A DNA stretch of 21,278 bases from CAYPOY01 sp964412395 (lineage in GTDB: Bacteria; Chloroflexota; Anaerolineae; B4-G1). Below, in pieces: positions 1-7,562 of this stretch. Each line of letters begins with the position of its first letter. Position 1 is the first letter of the stretch. The notes beneath the pieces were generated by a model, which saw only the letters and a list, made by a program, of their open reading frames with translations, had not been told where the DNA came from and did not search any database. A program made the position numbers and the translations under genes. The stretch lies in NCBI GenBank assembly GCA_964412395.1, contig CAYPOY010000059.1, positions 1 to 21,278 on the forward strand. Direction: 5' to 3'.

Positions 1-3000
1 CTCGCCCGGCCGGTAGTGCTCGTCGGGCGGCCTGTCGGGCGTCAGCGTGATGTTCAACTCTTTCTGGGTGGTCTGTTTGGGCTGTTGGTTGTAGCCTATA
101 TTAAAACTGGACTGCTTGTTGGTCTCGTCTTCTCTCCCCCCACCCTGGGGGGTGCCGGAGGGGGGTCCAGATCCCTTCACGACGACCACCGAGACGAAGA
201 CATTGGGAATGAGGTCCTCGGTGATGGGGATCTCGATCTGCTCTGAGTTGGTCTCGAGAGTCTGAACCCAATGGCGGTAGATGTGTCCCCGTTCGACGGT
301 GATGAGGGCCTTGACCATGCCCTGGTAGGGGTGGGGGATGAGGATGGTCGCCGTGTCGCCGACCCGGTACTGCCGCTGGTCGGCCACCAGGTCGATGCGG
401 TCGTTGTTCTCCTGTCGCCAGTTGATGTAATGGAGCCCGCTGACCCACATGTAGGTGGAACTGCGGACCTCCCCCCCACATTACCCCCCAATTGGGGGGG
501 GGGAAGGGGGGGAGCCCCCCATGGGGGGGTGGGAAGGGGGGGAGCCCCGCGTGGGGGGGGGGGGGCGGGGGCCCCGCCCCCCTTGGGGGGGATGAAGGGG
601 GGGAGGCCGCTGGCGGTCACCTTGTAGATGCCGCCTTTCTTAGGGGTAAAGCTCACCACTGCCTCGCCGTCGTCGTCCGTTTCCACCGTGGTGGTAAATA
701 CCGGCACGTCCTCGACGATGCTCTCCCAGTAATAGCGGCCATCTTCCGCCTGCTTGCGGACGCTGTACCAGTTGTGCTCGGCGAAGACGACGGTCAACTC
801 TCGGTTGGGCGATGGGTCGCTGGCCCAGTCCACGGTGATGAGGTTGACACTGTTCTTCTCGCCTGCCTTGCCGACGTACCGTTCGGGGCGTAGGCCGATG
901 TAGTACAGTCCCTTATGGACAATGGCCTCAGTCCGGTCGCTCACCTCCTGGTTGTTGACGTCGGTGACTGAAACCTCCAACGTGAAGCGCTGGCTGGCGA
1001 TCTGTTCGGTGATGTCGGCCTCCAGGCTAAAGGTGAAGCGGCCCTCCGCGTCGGTAACGCCGGTCCCGTTGGCGATCAGTTCACCGTAGGAACCATAGTA
1101 CTCTCCGCGGCGGCTGAAGTCGTAGTCGGTGAAGTCCCACCAGCCTTTGCCCTGGTAGTTGAAGAAGTGGTCGGCGGAGAGAACGGTGTAACGTACCTCG
1201 GCGTTTGCCACGGGGCCGCCGAAGAAGTAGGTTGCCTGGGCGGTGACGTTTATTTCGTCGCCCTGAGCGTATTCCGACTTGTCTGTCTCAACCCTCACCT
1301 GGAACTCGGGCTTGCGGTACTCGGCGACCTGGAAGTTGGCGTGGAAGTCTTCTTCCTCGTAGGTGGCCTCGATGTAGTAGACACCAAGAGCCGCCTCTTC
1401 ACCCAGGGCGAACTCTCCATCCAGCGTACCCATATCACTGAGAGGCAGGCCGTCTTCGAATACTTTCGTCCCCTGCGAATCCTCGATAACGACGTGAACT
1501 TCGTCGTCCCCCGTCGGCAGAGAGTAGTGGGCGTCGTCGTCGTTGCGCAGGATCCCCTTGAGGTAGACCTTCTGGCCGGGGCGGTAGATGGGCCGGTCGG
1601 TGAAGAAATAAGCGGCGAAGGAGTCCAGGGTGCTCTCCACCGGCAGGTCGAATTTCCAGGGCGAGATGCCGTCGTCCCACCAGTTGGTTGCCGCGGCGAA
1701 GTCGTCGGGGGCACGGCCGGAGACCGGCCCCAGCTCTGGGTCGCCGACGAAGGCGAAAACGCGGGCCCACCGGTCCAGCGACCGGCGATGAGCGCCGGCG
1801 AAGACGCCGTCCGAGTCTGTCCTACCCTCCGCCAGCACAGCACCGTCCTCGTCCATTACCACCACGGGCAGGTCGGGCAACACGTCGCCGGAGCGTAGGT
1901 CGGTGGCCCAGACCAGCGATTCGGTGGCGGTCGTCTTCAGGCTCAGATTGTGCCGGGAGACGACCAATATTCTCTTCTCGACCTCACCCGGCAGGGACGG
2001 CTCCGCTTCGGGGTAGACTGCCTCGGGGTCAGCCCACACCTCCAGGTAGTAAAGGCCCGGCTGTAGGGGCAGGGCTTGCTCCTGTCCACCCGCGTCGCCG
2101 GCCAGGTTGGTGCCGTAGATGCGGCGTTGATTCAAAGGCGGCTTCACGTCCAGCGACCATTGGCGGATGAGATTCTCCTCGTCGCCCCTGTAATTGTCCC
2201 AGTGGCGCCACCAGTCCTCACCGTTGGTGCGCAGGAAGTCGTCCATCGGCATCCGGTAGAGGGCGAAGTTGACCTGGCTCACGTTGCGGACAGTCACGTA
2301 GGCTAACGTCTGCGTGTAGGCGTTGTAGGTGCCGACGTGGTAGGGAGCGTGCAGGTAGATCAAAGGGTCCCGGGCACGGGTGCGCCAGCGGATAGTGGTG
2401 TCCTGGCCCACTTTGTGACCATAGCGCCCCTGGACGTCGCCGCTGAGGGTCACTGCGTAGTCGGTGTTGGGTTCAATGGGGAAGGAGATTTCGAGCTGGG
2501 TGTTGCTGTCCCACCAGTAGGTGAAGACTTTCGTCGCCGCGACGGTGGGGCGGATGGTGAAGTTGCCGTTAATGGACTCGGGATCCATCGGGCTGGAGAA
2601 GGCGATCTCCAGCCCGCCCCACGGGTCGGCGCGCTGGTCGCCGTCGGCCGGGTCAGTGTTGACAATGCGTGGATAATCAATGGTGTCAAAGGTCCACACG
2701 TAAGGCTTTTGGGTGCCGGCCCCACCCTTGGTCCCCTTTGCGCCACGGGCAACGCTCGCCTTGTATGCTGTGCTGAAGTCGAGCGGCTGGCTGGGGGTGA
2801 AACTCATCGTCTCCACGCCAACCCGTTCCGGTCCCTCGCCCCGGCTCCACGACCAGCGGTAGGGTTCGTAGGCGTACCCACGCGGCTGGATCAACCCCTC
2901 GTCGTGCCACTCGAAGGTGCCGACGACGACCTCGCCAGTGACCAGGCTCTTCAGTTCAAAGGCGGCCTCGGCAAACTCGCGGTCCATCGGCTGGTTGAAG

Positions 3001-3830
3001 GCGACGTGGATAGCCGGCTCGGTGCTGACGTAGACAGTGTCTGCGTCAGGGTGGGTGGCGACGACGGCCGGCATAACCGTGGTAAACTCCCAGGTGAAGT
3101 CGTCGGCCAGCACGCCGCCGGTGGTGTCGGTCAGCCCAGCGGCGACCCGTGCCTTGTAGGTGGTGGCAGGCTCAAAGCCCTCGTTCTCGTTGGGAGTGAA
3201 GATGTAGATGGAGGTGTTGAGCCATTCCCCTTTGCCGCGCACCGGCGGCACGAAGGTGAGGGGCTGCGGCAGGTTGTCCTGGTCCTCGATACCGGTCAAG
3301 GGCACCACCGGCCGGTTGAAGAGGACAGTGACGATGGCGTCGGTGGCGACCTCGGTCGTGCCCTCGGCCGGCTGCACGGCAGTCACCTCCAGAAAGCCTA
3401 CAGTGGTAAAATGAAATTGCACCGGGGCTTCCAGCATCAGGCCGGCCTGGCTGCGAGCGTTTTTCTTGAGGGCGACAGTGTAACGGGTTGCCCGCTCGAA
3501 GCCTTTCCTGGCCGGCTTGAACTGCATGATGCGAGGGGTAGGCCACTCGAAATCGCCGCCGGTGGCCGGCTCGACGGTGAAGGCGGCCTGCACCGACGCT
3601 GGTTCCATCGGCTGGTCAAAGACCAGTTGCACCGGCGCATCAAGCGGCTGCTCCTCGCTCCGGGCCGGCGATACCTGGATCACCTGCGGCGGCAGCGGCG
3701 CGGGCGTGGTTGGCGTCGTGGCCGGCGTCGGCGTCGCCGGTTGGGGTATCGCCCGGCAGGCCGCCAATAGGGTACTGAGGATGGCCAGGATAGAAACGAA
3801 AGTTATGAAGTGTCGCGTATTGGGTTTCAT
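1..3830 (-). CDS. Alpha-2-macroglobulin family lipoprotein (3' end outside window; frameshift near 471-477)
   Basis: Probably a periplasmic, membrane-anchored protease trap of the bacterial alpha-2-macroglobulin family (E. coli YfhM type). The start at 3830 follows GGAGG at 5 nt. The product opens with a lipoprotein signal ending LLAAC, lipidated Cys25. Four Ig-like (Big_5) modules with the 'F..PMD' signature follow at about residues 48-145, 147-253, 255-388 and 390-485. The MG2-type 'DRPIYRPGQKVYLKG' motif lies near residue 740. The frame starting at 3830 stays open to 177, but below about 470 the family-like sequence (YMWVSGLHYINW, then YRVGDTATILIPHPYQG) is in another frame, open to position 1. 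One more base in the 7-base C run at 471-477 (or two fewer) would join the two. The C-terminal half with any thioester domain is outside. It could be a sequencing error, a phase-variable gene or a pseudogene. Family call confident. Confidence 0.88.
136..168. repeat. C-run/G-run element inside the macroglobulin gene
   Basis: A C6 run, a short ACCCT spacer, a G6 run, a 6-nt spacer and another G6 run. On the coding (minus) strand it gives a Pro/Gly-rich linker, SGPPSGTPQGGGRED, between a beta-strand segment (VFVSVVVVKG) and the next domain. The same layout recurs in the YfhO gene (14100-14147) and, degenerate, in sufS (11771-11790). Confidence 0.6.
468..606. repeat. Expanded G-tract array of about 30-nt units
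   Basis: Units at 491-520 (30 nt), 521-550 (30 nt), 551-582 (32 nt) and 583-606 (24 nt) follow the scheme T-G(7-13)-AA-G(5-7)-AG-C(4-6). G runs reach 10 (494-503) and 13 (553-565). The left edge (468-493), read on the minus strand, repeats the right edge read on the plus strand, so the block is a large imperfect inverted repeat. It encodes a Pro/Gly-rich insertion where family members have a short loop before the 'sstYmWVSG' strand. Confidence 0.8.
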
Positions 3831-3901
3831 CTATGCCTCCAGAACACGGATTTCAGGACATCAACGGATTAAGAAACTTGCCCCAGAAACGGAGCGGTAC
3901 C

Positions 3902-4183
3902 TCAGTAAACTTCTTCGTGAGTTCCGACTGTCTCCAGGAGAATGGCTTCTGTTCCTTCGTATTGGACAAACCTGAAGACGATTCTGAGGTCGTATCTGAC
4001 ACTGCTTGACCAGGAGCCCTTCAGTTTGCCCTTCAACTTGTGGGTTCGCAGTTGTGGATGGAACACATCTTCGGCTAATAGTTCCAAGGCAGTTCGAATA
4101 TCCTCAGCAACGTCAGGATGTTTCTTTACTGTTCGTCGGGCGGCCCGTACAAAGGAACTGGAGTGTAACAAGAGCCGTTTCAC
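3902..4183 (-). CDS. RelE/YafQ-family type II toxin (mRNA interferase)
   Basis: A 93-residue protein of the RelE/ParE superfamily, YafQ/RelE-like, whose known members cleave mRNA on the ribosome. The visible family signature is the segment HKLKGKLKGSWSSSVRYDLRIVF followed by the hydrophobic strand AILLETVGTHEEVY; the C-terminal 'GTH-E-VY' is where catalytic residues fall in this group. The start is GTG at 4183, overlapping the stop of the upstream antitoxin gene in a GTGA tetranucleotide, so translation is probably coupled. It ends 71 nt before the macroglobulin start. Toxin identity is by motif; target specificity cannot be read from sequence. Confidence 0.85.
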   Translation of the reverse strand: MKRLLLHSSSFVRAARRTVKKHPDVAEDIRTALELLAEDVFHPQLRTHKLKGKLKGSWSSSVRYDLRIVFRFVQYEGTEAILLETVGTHEEVY

Positions 4184-4395
4184 GACAATATCTCCGCCAT
4201 AAGTTCATCTGGCGTCATAGGGTGGCAATGCCCCGCCTGGAATTCCCTTTGGGCATCCTGTATATCTTTAGCAAGTTCTTCCCGTCTCCGCTCGATGACG
4301 CGCCGATGCACGACCTCTGTCAACATCTCTTGTTCTTCGAGAGACAATGTATCAACAACTTCCAATACTTCCCCGAAGGCCAATGCTCTTTCCAT
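4180..4395 (-). CDS. Antitoxin of the RelE/YafQ-type pair
   Basis: A 71-residue, mostly helical, charged protein. The start at 4395 is chosen over the upstream in-frame ATG at 4497 because GAGGAGA lies 6-8 nt before it. The middle contains LSLEEQEMLTEVVHRRVIERRREELAKDI split over two helices, and the tail is MTPDELMAEILS. This layout is typical of short antitoxins paired with YafQ/RelE-like toxins in cyanobacteria and Chloroflexota (from memory of the family). The stop overlaps the toxin start by 4 nt. It likely neutralises the toxin by binding; no clear DNA-binding domain can be assigned, so autoregulation is unproven. Confidence 0.78.
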   Translation of the reverse strand: MERALAFGEVLEVVDTLSLEEQEMLTEVVHRRVIERRREELAKDIQDAQREFQAGHCHPMTPDELMAEILS

Positions 4396-4435
4396 GACTT
4401 TTCTCCTCATTTTCTGGGCTATGTGATGTGCGCCC

Positions 4436-4576
4436 TCACAGTTCACGCTCTCCGAAATTACCCCACATTTCGCGCCACACTTCTGCAATGTCCTCATCAG
4501 TAATCGTGACGCCTTCCCACACGCCGCCCAGGGCCACCGGCTTGTAGGGCGTTTGCTGAGATGATGGAACGGCCAT
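4436..4576 (-). CDS. Small antitoxin-like protein (46 aa)
   Basis: A 46-residue acidic protein. GGGAGG stands 5 nt before the ATG at 4576 and fixes this start over longer in-frame options. The core is YKPVALGGVWEGVTITDEDI followed by AEVWREMWGNFGEREL. Short proteins with this 'LGG.W.G..IT.EDI...RREMW' pattern are usually found directly before PIN-domain (VapC) toxins, where they act as putative antitoxins. Here no PIN gene follows; the next gene, 40 nt on, is the antitoxin of a RelE-type pair. It may be an orphan antitoxin left after loss of its toxin, or a third component of this operon. Confidence 0.6.
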   Translation of the reverse strand: MAVPSSQQTPYKPVALGGVWEGVTITDEDIAEVWREMWGNFGEREL

Positions 4577-4635
4577 ATTCACCTCCCATTTACCCCGTGC
4601 CAGACAGTTTCCACAGCAAAGTATTCGGTGTTGAA

Positions 4636-4663
4636 AGTGTAGCATAACATCGCCAAAAGGCAA
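4636..4663 (-). promoter_or_regulatory. Putative sigma-70 promoter of the toxin-antitoxin cassette
   Basis: On the minus strand TTGCCT (4658-4663), a 16-nt spacer and TACACT (4636-4641) precede the 46-aa gene by about 60 nt. Each hexamer matches the consensus at 4 of 6 positions. The 188-nt gap between pbpC and this gene also holds a GGGAAAC/GTTTTCCC hairpin at 4676-4694 without a T run. Confidence 0.45.
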
Positions 4664-4764
4664 GCACCCGGCGGTGGGAAACAGGTGTTTTCCCATCCCT
4701 TCTCGGAGGTCTCATCAAACGTTTCCGCGTAATTTGCAACCTCCTCACGCGGCAAACCCGCTGT

Positions 4765-7443
4765 TCACTCCTCTACCTCAATGGTAACACGATTCCCCTT
4801 GACCTCATTTCCCTCCGCATCCGCCCCCACCGCCGTGAAGACGTGCGTCCCAACCGTCATCGGCCACAGCACCTGGTAGGGCGGGCGTGTCAGTGTCGTC
4901 AGCGGGTGACCGTCTACCAGCAACGTCACCTGGTGCAGAGTGACGCCGTCGGCGGGGCGGGCGGCCACAATGACCTGCTGCGCCGCCTGCGGAATCTCGG
5001 ACGATAAGCGATAGCGCCCTCCCTGGTCAGGACTGGTCAGTATCAAGGGCCAGGAGCCAGTGACCCGAACCTCGCTTCCTGCTTCCTGCCTCCTGCTTCC
5101 TGCCTCTTGCCCCCTGCTCCCCCGCACCCCCGCTCCTCTGCTCCCCTGCTCCCCTGCTTCTTGACCGGGGCACAAGGGGGAATACGCCTCCGGCGGTTGC
5201 GGAATGTTCTGCCCCCGGACCCACTCCTGCGCCTCAGCGGGGTAGAGGGTGTATCGTTTTTGCGTGGTGAATTGCGGTGGACAATCGGGGCCAACCAGCA
5301 GGCCGTTGCGCGTGTCCAGGGTGAACAGCCAATGCCAGTCATCGGTCTGGGTGGGTTCGGTCCCCTCGATGAAAAGTTCTCTAATGGTGCGGGGGCAGCG
5401 CGCTGGCTGCTTCCCTGCTTCTTGCTTCCTGCTTCCTGCTAACCGCTGACTGCCAACGGCTAACGGCCGAAATCCACTATCGGCGCACACTTCCACCCGC
5501 ACCATCCCCGGCGGTTCCACGAACTCAATGCTAGGCCGACCTTTGAGCAGCGTCTCCATCACGTCGTGCCAGATGGGGGCGGCGCCGACCACGCCGCTCA
5601 CGTGTTGCATAGGTTCATTGTCGGCGTTGCCGGCCCACACGCCGACCACCAGGTCGCGGGTGTAGCCCACCGTCCAGTTGTCGCGCCAGTCGGTGGTGGT
5701 GCCGGTTTTGGCAGCAGCCGGACGCGAGAGCCGCAGTGCGCTTCCCTCGCCAAAGGTGGGGACGCGGGCGAAGTTGTCGCTCAGGATGTCGGTGATGAGG
5801 TAGGACACCCGCTCGTCCATCACGCGCGGACCGGGCGTGGCCTCCCAGACTTTCAGCACCCGCCCACGGCTATCTTCCACGCGGGTGATGGTCACCGGCT
5901 CCACCCGGTAGCCGCCGTTGGCAAAGGCTCCGTAGGCAGCCGTCAACTCCAGCAGGCGGACCTCACCACCGCCCAGCGTCAGCGCCAGGCCAAAGCGGTC
6001 TACATCATCAAAGGTCGTGATGCCCATCGAGCGGGCCAGCCTCGTCATCTCCTCGATGCCCACATAGTCCAGCACTTTGACGGCGATCAGGTTGTAACTG
6101 GAGGCCAATGCCTGTCGCAGCAGCACCGGCCCTCGCCATTGGCGGTCGTAATTCCACGGGACGTAAGGGTCTCCTTCGCGGGTGACGTAGGCCGTGCGCA
6201 CATCCACCATCATCGTGGCCGCCGTCAGCGGGCGGTGCCCTGAGCCTGTCGAAGGGTTGGGGCGGGTGGGATCGAAGGCAGCGGCGTAGGTGATGGGTTT
6301 GATAGAGGAGCCTGGCTGGCGCGTGGCGATGGTGCCGTTGACCGCGCCGTCAATGCGCGGGTCAAAGTAGTCGGGGCTGCCGACCATGGCCAATACTTCA
6401 CCGGTGTGGGGGTCCATCACCACCGCGGCAGCGTTGCGCACGTTGCGGGGCGGCTGGTCGTCGCGGGTGTCAGCCAATTGCGCCAACCGGTAGCGGACGA
6501 TGCGCTGCGCCGCGTTTTGCACGTCCAGGTCCAGCGCGGTGTAAACCTGCAAACCCTGGGTGTAGATCGGTTCCAGCCCAAATTCCTTCTCCAGTTGACC
6601 GCGCACGACCATCACAAAGTGGGGCGCTTTGATGGGAAAGGGAACCGAGGCGAAGTGAAGATTTTGCTTCGCCGCCAAGGCAGCCCCTTGTGGAGATACG
6701 CTGCCGTGCTTGACCATCAATCCCAACACCACGTTCTGCCGGGCACTGGCAGCGTCGGGGTTCTCCAGCGGGTTGTAGCGGACCGGCGACTGCGGGAGCC
6801 CGGCCAGCAGTGCGCACTCTGCCAGGTCAAGCTCGGCAGCGCTCTTGGCAAAGTAGGTGTGGGCGGCTGCCTCAATACCGTAGGCCAGATTGCCGTAATA
6901 GGTCTCATTCAGATAAAGCGCGAGAATCTCGTCTTTGCTGTATGTCCGCGCCAGACGCCAGGCCAGGATGGCCTCACGCAGTTTGCGCTCCAGGCTGATC
7001 TCGACCCGCTCCTTCGGCGAGAGCAGCAAGTTACGGGCCAGTTGCTGGGTGATCGTGCTGCCACCCGATAGAACCTCACCCCCGCGCAGGTTAATCCACA
7101 GCGCACGGACGATGGCCCACCCATCCACGCCGGGGTTGTGGTAGAAACTGGCATCTTCAGTGGCGACGGTGGCATTGACGCAAGCCGGTGGCACCTCTGC
7201 CAGCGGGATGGGGATGTGCGCGCCACCGTGCGGGTCGAGGATCTCGTACAGCAGTCGCCCATGCCGGTCGTAGATGCGCGTGGACGGAGCGGTAGCCCGC
7301 TCGTACAGACGGTCGGGCGAGGGGAGATCCACCACCAGCCAGCGGACCGCTCCGACGGCTGCCAGCACCAGCAGGATAGCGATGGCCAATGGCCAATGAC
7401 CGATGACCAATGACCAAAAACGGCTTAACATCCGGGATGCCAT
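4765..7443 (-). CDS. pbpC: Penicillin-binding protein 1C-type transglycosylase/transpeptidase
   Basis: A bifunctional peptidoglycan synthase of about 892 residues. The ATG at 7443 has AGGA 6 nt upstream. One N-terminal membrane helix (residues about 12-40) is followed by a GT51 glycosyltransferase domain: ATEDASFYHNPG with catalytic Glu96, then GGSTITQQLARNL and the LYLNETYYG motif. The transpeptidase domain has S379-S-I-K, SSYN and K579-T-G. A BiPBP_C-like C-terminal domain (about 800-892) is typical of PBP1C and separates it from PBP1A. Three repeat tracts are embedded: heptamers in the membrane helix, a Gln/Glu/Ala/Gly/Ser/Arg-rich linker before the last domain, and a second such linker upstream. 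The neighbour is an alpha-2-macroglobulin gene, as for yfhM-pbpC in E. coli. All active-site motifs are intact. Confidence 0.93.
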   Translation of the reverse strand: MASRMLSRFWSLVIGHWPLAIAILLVLAAVGAVRWLVVDLPSPDRLYERATAPSTRIYDRHGRLLYEILDPHGGAHIPIPLAEVPPACVNATVATEDASFYHNPGVDGWAIVRALWINLRGGEVLSGGSTITQQLARNLLLSPKERVEISLERKLREAILAWRLARTYSKDEILALYLNETYYGNLAYGIEAAAHTYFAKSAAELDLAECALLAGLPQSPVRYNPLENPDAASARQNVVLGLMVKHGSVSPQGAALAAKQNLHFASVPFPIKAPHFVMVVRGQLEKEFGLEPIYTQGLQVYTALDLDVQNAAQRIVRYRLAQLADTRDDQPPRNVRNAAAVVMDPHTGEVLAMVGSPDYFDPRIDGAVNGTIATRQPGSSIKPITYAAAFDPTRPNPSTGSGHRPLTAATMMVDVRTAYVTREGDPYVPWNYDRQWRGPVLLRQALASSYNLIAVKVLDYVGIEEMTRLARSMGITTFDDVDRFGLALTLGGGEVRLLELTAAYGAFANGGYRVEPVTITRVEDSRGRVLKVWEATPGPRVMDERVSYLITDILSDNFARVPTFGEGSALRLSRPAAAKTGTTTDWRDNWTVGYTRDLVVGVWAGNADNEPMQHVSGVVGAAPIWHDVMETLLKGRPSIEFVEPPGMVRVEVCADSGFRPLAVGSQRLAGSRKQEAGKQPARCPRTIRELFIEGTEPTQTDDWHWLFTLDTRNGLLVGPDCPPQFTTQKRYTLYPAEAQEWVRGQNIPQPPEAYSPLCPGQEAGEQGSRGAGVRGSRGQEAGSRRQEAGSEVRVTGSWPLILTSPDQGGRYRLSSEIPQAAQQVIVAARPADGVTLHQVTLLVDGHPLTTLTRPPYQVLWPMTVGTHVFTAVGADAEGNEVKGNRVTIEVEE
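5074..5163. repeat. Heptanucleotide/octanucleotide tandem repeat in pbpC
   Basis: Positions 5074-5115 are six consecutive 7-mers of the form GCYTCCT and close variants. The rest, to 5163, is a looser run of about 8-nt GCTCCCCT units. The coding strand yields the low-complexity linker GQEAGSRRQEAGS and neighbouring Gly/Arg/Gln residues just before the C-terminal domain. Confidence 0.8.
5409..5465. repeat. Second heptanucleotide array in pbpC
   Basis: After one 8-nt unit, the stretch reads in strict 7-nt steps: GCTTCTT, GCTTCCT twice, GCTAACC, GCTGACT, GCCAACG, GCTAACG. Units change in sequence while the 7-nt phase is kept. The coding strand gives PLAVGSQRLAGSRKQEAGK, a linker beyond the transpeptidase domain. 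Confidence 0.75.
6238..6256. repeat. CCTGAGCCTGTCGAAGG-type short repeat inside pbpC
   Basis: The 19-nt stretch CCCTGAGCCTGTCGAAGGG is a near-palindromic motif that I recognise as a very common interspersed repeat in many bacterial genomes. Here it is in frame about 17 codons after the SxxK active site and gives NPSTGSGH in a surface loop. Confidence 0.6.
7383..7417. repeat. Five-copy heptamer array in the pbpC membrane helix
   Basis: Five exact 7-nt steps on the plus strand: TGGCCAA twice, TGACCGA once, TGACCAA twice. On the coding strand the unit reads TTGGTCA/TTGGCCA, and the array encodes LVIGHWPLAI within the N-terminal membrane helix. It begins about 25 nt inside the gene. Confidence 0.85.
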
Positions 7444-7503
7444 CTTCAATCCTGGGCCCCTGGGGCAGTAAAGACGTAGACGTAGTTACGCATCACGTAT
7501 ACA

Positions 7504-7532
7504 AGTATAGCGCATCACGGCGGGCTTGACAA
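7504..7532 (-). promoter_or_regulatory. pbpC promoter
   Basis: Minus strand TTGTCA (7527-7532), a 17-nt spacer and TATACT (7504-7509). It would start about 54 nt before the pbpC ATG. Its -35 overlaps the -35 of the divergent promoter by 5 nt. Confidence 0.65.
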
Positions 7533-7553
7533 GCGCCCCAGGCAACGTATACT
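7526..7553 (+). promoter_or_regulatory. Promoter of the propeller-protein operon, probably leaderless
   Basis: TTGACA (7526-7531), a 16-nt spacer and TATACT (7548-7553). The -10 ends only 9 nt before the ATG at 7563, so the transcript would begin at or within a few bases of the start codon. No Shine-Dalgarno sequence is present there. Confidence 0.7.
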
Positions 7554-7562
7554 TGACCTGAT

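Noticed and set aside
101..481. 126-codon minus-strand frame at the left end
   Set aside because: It covers the macroglobulin 3' part in the wrong frame; the adjacent frame gives clear family sequence (YRVGDTATILIPHPYQG).
468..606. CRISPR-like array
   Set aside because: Units are contiguous with no unique spacers and consist of homopolymer runs inside a coding gene; no cas gene is near.
2337..3770. 477-codon open frame on the plus strand
   Set aside because: Exact antisense shadow of the macroglobulin gene, Gly/Arg/Val-rich, no motifs and no ribosome binding site worth noting.
4676..4694. Rho-independent terminator after pbpC
   Set aside because: The GGGAAAC/GTTTTCCC hairpin has no T run on the minus strand, and it lies 70 nt beyond the stop.
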